Origin: a bacterium
GTDB lineage: Bacteria > Desulfobacterota > Anaeroferrophillalia > Anaeroferrophillales > Anaeroferrophillaceae
Direction: 5' to 3'
NCBI GenBank assembly: GCA_029940125.1
Contig: JAOZRP010000144.1
Coordinates: forward strand, 1-6,323
DNA: 6,323 bases
The position numbers were made by a program, and so were the translations under genes. Shown piece after piece: positions 1 through 5,020 of this stretch. Each line of letters starts with the position of its first letter. Position 1 is the stretch's first letter. The notes below the pieces were generated by a model. That model searched no databases, was not told the DNA's origin, and was given only the letters and a program-made list of their open reading frames with translations.

Positions 1-102
1 GGCGAGTTTGGCAACTTTAGCGAAATGAACCACTGGAAAAACAGGCAATCGAGCGTCAAAAGCGCCGAAAACTGCACCGGTTGCGAGTACGCAAGAACCT
101 AA
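1..102 (+). CDS. C-terminal fragment of an unidentified protein with a CXXC tail
   Basis: An open frame enters at the left edge (frame 1) and stops at TAA 100-102, giving 33 residues that end in N-C-T-G-C-E-Y-A-R-T. The fragment is hydrophilic and has a CXXC pair eight residues from the end, as seen in proteins whose C-terminus binds zinc or an Fe-S cluster. The segment G-x-F-G-N-x-x-E, then W-K-N, then CXXC loosely resembles the end of a radical-SAM SPASM domain, but this is too short to name. Its composition is less GC-rich than the trp genes, and the start lies outside the window. It lies on the same strand as trpF, about 130 bp upstream. It may be real coding sequence or a chance open frame; I lean to real because of the CXXC tail. 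Confidence 0.45.
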   Translation, partial: GEFGNFSEMNHWKNRQSSVKSAENCTGCEYART

Positions 103-116
103 CCGGACAGCACTGA

Positions 117-127
117 TATAATATAAT
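117..127 (+). promoter_or_regulatory. Candidate -10 region of a trpFBA promoter (two overlapping TATAAT)
   Basis: Two perfect TATAAT hexamers share one base (117-122 and 122-127) in the only clearly AT-rich patch between the upstream stop codon and trpF. No good -35 hexamer lies 16-18 bp upstream; the nearest TTG-type sequence (TTGCGA, 81-86) is too far away. If used, transcription would start near 130-135 and give a leader of about 100 nt before the trpF ATG. The call rests on the -10 match and position alone. Confidence 0.4.
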
Positions 128-163
128 ACCGAGATATGAGTGGATGTTCGGGCTTGGCTTGCA

Positions 164-183
164 GCCGGCCATGGACGGCCGGC
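164..183 (+). repeat. Perfect inverted repeat in the trpF leader
   Basis: Arms GCCGGCC (164-170) and GGCCGGC (177-183) pair perfectly over 7 bp around a 6-nt loop. No U-run follows, so it is not an intrinsic terminator. It lies between the candidate promoter and the trpF ribosome-binding site and could influence the leader RNA. CCGG-type words are common in this GC-rich genome, so chance is possible. Confidence 0.35.
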
Positions 184-222
184 GAGAATGAGTGAGAGCC
201 ATGCCGGAACATCCTGGAAGGT

Positions 223-227
223 GGAGG
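223..227 (+). promoter_or_regulatory. Ribosome-binding site that fixes the trpF start
   Basis: GGAGG ends 5 nt before ATG 233-235. The frame stays open upstream to a GTG at 140, but that would add 31 residues not expected of TrpF and has no Shine-Dalgarno sequence. The downstream ATG is therefore chosen. Confidence 0.8.
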
Positions 228-232
228 CAGCT

Positions 233-868
233 ATGCGAACCCGGGTAAAAATCTGTGGATTGACCAACCTTGAAGACGCTCTATGGGCGGCGGAGGCCGG
301 GGCGGATTTGCTGGGTTTTGTTTTTGCCGACAGCCCCAGGCGGGTGGATCCTCTCGTAGTTCAGGGAATTATTGAGGCCCTGCCGCCGCTGGTGCGGACG
401 GTGGGGGTCTTTGTGGATGAAGAGCCGGAGGTTGTGCTGGAAATTGCCGGCCGCTGCCGCCTCGACTACCTGCAGCTGCACGGGAATGAAACCCCGGCGG
501 ACTGCCTGCTGCTGAATGACTGGCAGATTATCAAGGCCGTCCGGATCGGGTCCGGCCAACAGTTTCCAGACCTGGAACCGTATCGGGACTGTTGCCGGCT
601 GTTTCTGTTTGACACCCATGTTCCCGGCCGGGCCGGCGGCACCGGGCAGGCATTTGACTGGCAACTTATTGACCGGGAAAAAACTGGCGAGTATTTTATC
701 CTTGCCGGCGGGTTGAATCCCGACAATGTCGGCCGGGCGATTGCGACGGTTCATCCCTGGGTTGTGGATGTCAGCTCCGGGGTGGAGAGAGAACCCGGCC
801 GCAAGGATTACGAAAAAATTGAAGCGTTTATGGATGCCGTAAGGAGGACTGATGAACAAACCGGATGA
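233..868 (+). CDS. trpF: Phosphoribosylanthranilate isomerase TrpF
   Basis: A cytoplasmic (beta/alpha)8-barrel enzyme that isomerises N-(5'-phosphoribosyl)anthranilate to CdRP in tryptophan synthesis. The 211-residue product has the normal family length. It starts with V-K-I-C-G-L-T, placing the catalytic Cys at residue 8. The catalytic Asp is D127 in F-L-F-D-T-H, followed by the glycine-rich G-R-A-G-G-T-G segment. Also present are L-G-F-V-F-A-x-S-P-R (27-36), L-Q-L-H-G (80-84), the phosphate-binding L-A-G-G-L (157-161) and V-D-V-S-S-G-V-E (178-185). The start at 233 is supported by GGAGG 5 nt upstream and by the conserved N-terminus beginning right after it. The last 17 bp overlap trpB, which implies coupled expression. 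It appears intact and functional. Confidence 0.96.
   Translation: MRTRVKICGLTNLEDALWAAEAGADLLGFVFADSPRRVDPLVVQGIIEALPPLVRTVGVFVDEEPEVVLEIAGRCRLDYLQLHGNETPADCLLLNDWQIIKAVRIGSGQQFPDLEPYRDCCRLFLFDTHVPGRAGGTGQAFDWQLIDREKTGEYFILAGGLNPDNVGRAIATVHPWVVDVSSGVEREPGRKDYEKIEAFMDAVRRTDEQTG
841..847 (+). promoter_or_regulatory. Strong trpB ribosome-binding site inside trpF
   Basis: AAGGAGG lies within the last codons of trpF and ends 4 nt before the trpB ATG at 852. It allows independent initiation on trpB although the gene begins before trpF ends. Confidence 0.8.
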
Positions 869-2036
869 ACGGGGCCATTTCGGGCCCTACGGCGGCCGCT
901 ACGTGCCGGAAACCCTGATTGCCGCCCTGGATGAACTGGAAGCGGCCTATGACTATCACCGGCGGCAGCCGGAATTTCAGCAGCAGTTGAATGAACTGCT
1001 GGCCGACTACTGCGGCCGGCCCACGTCCCTGTACCGGGCCCGCCGGCTGGAGGCGGAGCTTGGCATTGGGAAACTGTATCTGAAGCGTGAAGACCTGGCC
1101 CACACGGGAGCCCACAAGATCAACAATACCATGGGCCAGGTGCTGCTGGCCGGGCGGATGGGGAAGAAAAGAATCATCGCTGAAACCGGGGCCGGCCAGC
1201 ATGGGGTGGCCACGGCCACGGCGGCGGCGCTTTTCGGTTTCCAGTGCGACGTGTACATGGGCGAAAAGGACATGGTGCGCCAGCAGATGAATGTTTTCCG
1301 CATGGAGCTGCTGGGGGCGCGGGTTATTCCGGTAAGCTCCGGCAGCCGGACTTTGAAGGATGCCACCAACGAGGCCATCCGCGACTGGGTTACCAACGTG
1401 GAAACCACCCACTACATTATTGGTTCGGTGGTTGGTCCCCATCCTTACCCGCGGATGGTGCGTGACTTCCAGGCGGTGATCGGGGTGGAAACCAAGGCCC
1501 AGCTTCAGGAGCGGGAAGGCCGGCTGCCGGACGTCCTGGTGGCCTGTGTCGGCGGCGGCAGCAACGCCATCGGCATGTTTTTTCCCTTCCTTGCCGACCC
1601 GGTGGAAATGCTGGGCATTGAGGCGGCCGGCGAGGGGATTGACAGCGGCCGCCATTCCGCTCCCCTGGGCTACGGTTCCCCGGGGGTGCTCCACGGCTGC
1701 ATGAGCTATCTGCTCCAGGATGACGCCGGCCAGGTGCAGGAAGCCCATTCCATTTCCGCCGGTCTCGATTATCCCGGCGTCGGTCCGGAGCATAGCTACC
1801 TGAAGGACCAGAAGCGGGTTGTTTATGATTCGGTAACCGACGACGAGGCCCTGGAAGCCTTTCACCTGCTGGCCCGGGTCGAGGGCATTATCCCGGCCCT
1901 GGAAAGCGCCCATGCCCTGGCCGGGCTGAAAAAACATGCGGATAGTCTGGCCGGCCGGCTGGTGGTGGTTAATCTTTCCGGCCGGGGGGACAAGGATGTG
2001 GAGACGGTGGCGGCGCTGGAACGGGGGAAATCATGA
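852..2036 (+). CDS. trpB: Tryptophan synthase beta chain TrpB
   Basis: The PLP-dependent subunit of the alpha2-beta2 tryptophan synthase; it condenses indole with L-serine to give L-tryptophan. The 394-residue product has the usual length of the TrpB1 type that partners TrpA. The N-terminus has G-x-F-G-P-Y-G-G-R-Y-V-P-E (8-20). The PLP Schiff-base lysine is K89 in H-T-G-A-H-K-I-N-N. The catalytic glutamate is E111 in A-E-T-G-A-G-Q-H-G. The PLP phosphate loop G-G-G-S-N-A is at 234-239, the mobile-loop aspartate is D306 in L-D-Y-P-G-V-G-P-E-H, and the pyridine-nitrogen serine is S376 in L-S-G-R-G-D-K-D. All key residues are present. It overlaps trpF by 17 bp and trpA by 4 bp. Confidence 0.98.
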   Translation: MNKPDERGHFGPYGGRYVPETLIAALDELEAAYDYHRRQPEFQQQLNELLADYCGRPTSLYRARRLEAELGIGKLYLKREDLAHTGAHKINNTMGQVLLAGRMGKKRIIAETGAGQHGVATATAAALFGFQCDVYMGEKDMVRQQMNVFRMELLGARVIPVSSGSRTLKDATNEAIRDWVTNVETTHYIIGSVVGPHPYPRMVRDFQAVIGVETKAQLQEREGRLPDVLVACVGGGSNAIGMFFPFLADPVEMLGIEAAGEGIDSGRHSAPLGYGSPGVLHGCMSYLLQDDAGQVQEAHSISAGLDYPGVGPEHSYLKDQKRVVYDSVTDDEALEAFHLLARVEGIIPALESAHALAGLKKHADSLAGRLVVVNLSGRGDKDVETVAALERGKS

Positions 2037-2851
2037 ACCGGATCAACGAAACTTTTGCCAGGCTTCAACGGGAGGGACGGAAAGCCCTGATCACCTTCAT
2101 TACCGCCGGCGACCCGTCCCTGGATCAGACTCCGGCCCTGGTGACGGCCATGGCAGCAAACGGCGCCGACATCATTGAACTGGGGGTTCCTTTTTCCGAT
2201 CCCCTGGCCGACGGTCCCACCATCCAGGCGGCGTCCATGCGGTCCATCCACCTGGGTACGACCCTCCGGGATATTATTGCCATGGTCGGGGAGATTCGCA
2301 GCCGCTGCCCGGTGCCGCTGGTGCTGATGTCTTACTACAATCCCATCCTGGTGTACGGCATTGATAATTTTGTTGCCGATGCCGTAGTTGCCGGGGTCAA
2401 CGGCGTGATTATTCCCGACCTGCCTCCCGAGGAAGGGGAACATTTGCGCCGGGAGGCGGAAGCCAGGGAACTGGCCCTGATTCAGCTGGTGTCTCCCACC
2501 AGTACGCCGGAGCGCATGGCCAAGCTCTGCCGCTTGAGCACCGGTTTTGTCTACTATGTGATGGTAACCGGGATTACCGGGGCCCGGCGGGAGCTGCCGC
2601 CGGCGGTGGCTGAATCGCTGCAGCAGTTGAAATCACTGACCGATACCCCGATTGCCGCCGGCTTCGGCATTTCCACCCCGGCCCAGGCGGCCGAAGTGGG
2701 GCAGTATGCCGACGGGGTCATTGTCGGCAGCGCCTTGGTGAAAATCGTGGCTGAGCACGGCGGGGAGCTGGATCTGCCGGAGCGCCTGGGGGCCTTCGTT
2801 CATGAACTGCGCCTTGGTCTGGACGGGGGAGTCAGGGTCGGGGGAGATTGA
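2033..2851 (+). CDS. trpA: Tryptophan synthase alpha chain TrpA
   Basis: The TIM-barrel subunit of tryptophan synthase; it cleaves indole-3-glycerol phosphate to indole and glyceraldehyde-3-phosphate and passes indole to TrpB through the tunnel. The 272-residue product has normal length. The catalytic residues fall at the textbook positions: E49 in I-I-E-L-G-V-P-F-S-D-P and D60 in L-A-D-G-P. Loop 2 (P-D-L-P-P-E-E, 128-134), Y-Y-V-M-V-T-G-I-T-G (174-183), G-F-G-I-S (210-214) and V-G-S-A-L-V (231-236) are also present. It starts in the ATGA overlap with trpB, with a GGGGGA purine tract just upstream, so its translation is probably coupled to trpB, which suits equimolar subunits. Its last 20 bp overlap the 3' end of the convergent ogt gene. 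No terminator is visible after it. Confidence 0.98.
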   Translation: MNRINETFARLQREGRKALITFITAGDPSLDQTPALVTAMAANGADIIELGVPFSDPLADGPTIQAASMRSIHLGTTLRDIIAMVGEIRSRCPVPLVLMSYYNPILVYGIDNFVADAVVAGVNGVIIPDLPPEEGEHLRREAEARELALIQLVSPTSTPERMAKLCRLSTGFVYYVMVTGITGARRELPPAVAESLQQLKSLTDTPIAAGFGISTPAQAAEVGQYADGVIVGSALVKIVAEHGGELDLPERLGAFVHELRLGLDGGVRVGGD

Positions 2852-3437
2852 TTTCAGCTTCGAAACGGGAGTTTGAAGCGATGTATTGAGGTTTGCGGAA
2901 GGTGACGCCTTCCTCCTCCAGCAGCTTTTGCTTCAGTTCCGTGCCGCCGCCGAAATTTCCCAAACGGCCGTTGGCCTTGACAACCCGGTGGCAGGGGTAG
3001 AAAAGCGGGAAGGGATTTTTGGCCATCAGGCGGCCGACCGCCCGGGCGGCCCGGGGATGTTCGGCCCAGGAGGCCAGGAAGCCGTAGCTGACGACTTTGC
3101 CGGCCGGGACCCGGGACAGGCAGTCGAGAACCGCGGTTTCAAAGGGACTGAAGCGCTGCCAGCCGCAGAAAAAATGGTGTCGCCGCGCTGGTTGATTTGG
3201 GATAGGCTTCCTGTCCAGCAGCTTGCCGACGGCGATGGCTTTCCGTTGCAGTTCATCCGCAGCGGTTTCAGGTCGAAAACGGTTTTCCGCCGGCAGTTCC
3301 CGTGGACCGCAGCCCGGCAGGAAAAGCTGCCATAGTCCGCTTTCTGCTGCCTTCTGCTGCCAGACCAGCAGCAGTTTGCCATACCTCCAGCTTTTTTGCT
3401 GCCAGCAGCGTTCATTCCAGTACGTCCCGTCTTTCAT
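2832..3437 (-). CDS. ogt: Methylated-DNA--[protein]-cysteine S-methyltransferase (Ogt/AGT type)
   Basis: A suicide DNA-repair protein that transfers O6-alkyl groups from guanine (and O4 of thymine) to its own cysteine. The C-terminal DNA-binding and active-site domain (about 95-185) is clear: F-x-x-x-V-L-x-x-L-x-x-V-P-A-G-K-V-V-S-Y-G (99-119), the probable arginine finger R132 in A-A-R-A-V-G, N141-P142, and the acceptor cysteine C149 in F-Y-P-C-H-R-V-V. The acceptor is Cys, not the Trp of alkyltransferase-like proteins, so it should be active. G-R-L-G-N-F-G-G-G and L-K-x-x-L-L-x-x-E-G follow normally. The first ~90 residues have no recognisable motif and contain W-Q-Q-K twice, as expected for the poorly conserved N-terminal domain. 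Total length is 201 residues. The start ATG overlaps the stop of the upstream selenoprotein gene (ATGA), with only a weak GGGA upstream, which suggests translational coupling. Confidence 0.92.
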   Translation of the reverse strand: MKDGTYWNERCWQQKSWRYGKLLLVWQQKAAESGLWQLFLPGCGPRELPAENRFRPETAADELQRKAIAVGKLLDRKPIPNQPARRHHFFCGWQRFSPFETAVLDCLSRVPAGKVVSYGFLASWAEHPRAARAVGRLMAKNPFPLFYPCHRVVKANGRLGNFGGGTELKQKLLEEEGVTFRKPQYIASNSRFEAEINLPRP

Positions 3438-4852
3438 TTTCCCGCAGATTTACTTTTTGCCTTCGGCTGCTGCCGGACGTGATGATCCACCTTCAGCCGA
3501 TCCTGTTCAAAGTTGAATGCCGGGTCGGTGTCAGGAGTGTGGCAGTGTTTGCAGGTTTGTCGGGTCACCGGTTTGAAGGCTGCCGCTTTCGGGCTTTGGG
3601 GATGCCGACCGGCTGGGCCATGGCAGGCCTCGCACTGAACGTTGGTCATCCGGGGAGTTTCAATGATGGAACGGAAGCCGCCGGCATCTTTGTGGTTCAT
3701 GCCGGTGACATGGCAGGGGAGACAGGCCGGATCGGATTCTTTCTGCCGGCGCAGCAGGGTGATGATGGCCCGGGAATGGGGAGTCTGCCGCCAGGACTGG
3801 AACTGCTGCCGGTGGCAGCGCTTGCATGACTGAATGCCCAGGTAAAAGCTTCCGGATCTTTGGACTGCCTTTGGAACTGGCGGCGGTGAACATGCCTGCT
3901 GCTGGAGAAAATCCCGCCGCCACTTTTCGTAATTGTTGACGAGGTTGGCGATCTGCGGGTCTTCCCTGGTCTGCCTGACGCCGGCCCTGATCGTTTTCGG
4001 CTGGGAGATGATGAGGTGGCCGGTCGGCGACCAGCTTATATCAAGGCAGGCAAGGTATTGTCCTCCGCGGATGTTGTTGTTGACAATGGCCGTATCCTTG
4101 TATTTTTCCAGCTGCCGGGAGATTCCCGGCTGGTGACCATGGATCATCAGGTCGATGCCGCTTACCTGGTCGATCCAGGCAAGGATGCTTTTTCGTTCCC
4201 CGTGGCCGATGACAATGAAAAGATCGTGACTGATTTTCTTTTCCAGTTGTTTCAGGCTGGCAACGGGATCGGTGATGGTCAGCTTGTCCCGGTCCAGGTA
4301 GTTGTGGTAAAGCGGGTCCAGGACGGAGGTGACCAGTATTCGTTTGCCGTTTCGACGCAGCAGAAGGTAGGGGAGAAAGTAGCTTTGTTCCTGGCCGGGA
4401 TCAACCAAGTTGGCGGCCAGAAAGTTGCCAGAGTAGTTTTTTGACAGGTGCCGGAGGAAGGGGGCGCCAAAAACGTATTCCTTTTCCCCCAGGCCGATCA
4501 AGTCGACGCGCATGAGGGAATAGGCGGTCATGATCAGCTCGGCCTTTTTTTTCTCGGTTTTTCCCCGGGCCAGGAAATTGTCCCCGGCGTTCAACACCAG
4601 GCAGTTTTCCCTGCCGATTTCCGTGGTCAGCTGGTCAAGAACGGTTTTCTGGCGGGCCAGACCTCCCGCCTGCCTGTTGTGTCAGCCGCAGGGCTTGATG
4701 GTTCCCAAGAGGTTGCCGCCGTAGATGATGCGCAGGACTTGCTTTGCCCGGGCCCGGCCGGCTGCCGGAGCGGCAAAGACAAAAAGCAGAGGGGTAATGA
4801 GAAAAACCAGCGAGAGGCATAATCGATATATTTCTTTTCTGCTGTTGCTCAT
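3434..4852 (-). CDS. Putative selenoprotein: Sec-containing phosphoesterase-like domain fused to a tetraheme cytochrome c
   Basis: I read this as one 472-residue protein with selenocysteine at residue 57, encoded by UGA 4684-4682. The start is ATG 4852-4850, with AGGA 8 nt upstream. Residues 1-35 form a signal peptide (basic n-region, hydrophobic core 11-28, A-x-A-like cleavage site), so the protein should be periplasmic. Residues 38-320 resemble the Cys-rich branch of 5'-nucleotidase/UshA-like metallophosphoesterases: I-I-Y-G-G-N-L-L-G-T-I-K-P-C-G-Sec, G-G-L-A-R (62-66), N-A-G-D-N (88-92), G-L-G-E-K (120-124), G-H-G-E (216-219) and H-G-H-Q (238-241). Several classical metal ligands are absent, so catalysis is uncertain. 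A proline-rich linker (322-328) leads to a cytochrome-c554-like domain with four heme sites: CKRCH 343-347, CLPCH 377-381, CEACH 407-411 and CKHCH 434-438. Substrate and partners are unknown; a redox role is inferred. The tail is Lys-rich. The alternative is a pseudogene, or a sequencing error turning TGC/TGT into TGA; the hairpin after the UGA argues against this. Confidence 0.85.
4651..4670 (-). promoter_or_regulatory. Candidate bacterial SECIS hairpin
   Basis: Eleven nt after the UGA, arms GGCGGG (4670-4665) and CCCGCC (4656-4651) form a perfect 6-bp stem around the 8-nt loop AGGUCUGG (4664-4657). Bacterial SECIS elements lie directly downstream of the UGA in the coding region and carry a G at the start of the apical loop, which SelB contacts. 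As I recall the E. coli fdhF element, its loop is also AGGUCU and begins 18 nt after the UGA, exactly as here; both even begin with CAC after the UGA. Part of the sequence encodes the conserved G-G-L-A-R, so coding constraint contributes to it. Confidence 0.78.
4682..4684 (-). other. In-frame UGA, probable selenocysteine codon
   Basis: This is the only stop in an otherwise continuous frame from 4852 to 3434. The preceding codons give K-P-C-G and the following ones H-N-R-Q-A-G-G-L-A-R. Family members typically read P-C-G-C, a few variable residues, then G-G-(L/V)-(A/D)-R, so the UGA replaces a conserved redox-type Cys. Cys-to-Sec exchange at such a site is the usual signature of a selenoprotein. 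Confidence 0.82.
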
Positions 4853-4977
4853 AATGATGTTCCTGGACTGAAAAGTGATGATTGTCACCGGTGGTGCGGT
4901 CCATGGTGCAATGAGGTTTTTAATGTTTTGCCGATAGCGTTCCTCTGGAGATGAATATTTCCAGAAAAGCACCGATT

Positions 4978-5008
4978 ATTATGTAGCACCTCCGCCGGTA
5001 AAGCGCAA
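4978..5008 (-). promoter_or_regulatory. Weak candidate promoter for the selenoprotein-ogt unit
   Basis: On the minus strand, TTGCGC (5008-5003) is followed after 17 bp by TACATA (4985-4980), with an overlapping CATAAT (4983-4978). It lies in the 168-bp gap between the MFS gene and the selenoprotein start and would give a leader of about 120 nt. Both hexamers are imperfect. Read-through from the MFS gene is equally possible, since no terminator is visible in the gap. Confidence 0.3.
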
Positions 5009-5020
5009 TGGTACAGTATT

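Noticed and set aside
136..195. 20-codon ATG frame in the trpF leader that could be a Trp leader peptide
   Set aside because: It has a single Trp codon, a poor ribosome-binding site and no following terminator/antiterminator pair; not enough for an attenuator.
140..232. GTG-initiated 31-residue N-terminal extension of trpF
   Set aside because: It lacks a ribosome-binding site and runs through the leader hairpin; the downstream ATG has GGAGG at 5 nt and begins just before the conserved first beta strand.
828..1937. Long minus-strand open frame (369 codons) opposite trpB
   Set aside because: It is antisense to a fully conserved trpB, and its composition reflects reversed GC-rich codons with no recognisable domain. 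The same applies to the minus-strand frames 281-859 and 1862-2443.
3344..3410. CTG/CAG-rich short inverted repeats in the ogt N-terminal coding region
   Set aside because: They are explained by Gln/Ala codons (two W-Q-Q-K segments); the T-run at 3392-3397 is on the wrong side for a terminator.
3302..3829. Plus-strand open frame (175 codons) opposite ogt and the cytochrome domain
   Set aside because: It is antisense to conserved PCHR-family and CXXCH coding sequence, with no domain or ribosome-binding site. The same applies to 2886-3335 and 4016-4444.
3434..4852. Pseudogene or sequencing-error explanation for the UGA
   Set aside because: Not fully excluded, but there is no other lesion in 472 codons, the stop is UGA rather than UAA/UAG, it falls on a conserved Cys, and a SECIS-like hairpin follows at the right distance.
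4682..4972. Stand-alone 96-residue secreted protein ending at the UGA
   Set aside because: It ends in mid-motif (K-P-C-G), and the same frame continues without a break into the rest of the domain. The far upstream start at 4972 would also put the signal peptide 40 residues inside.
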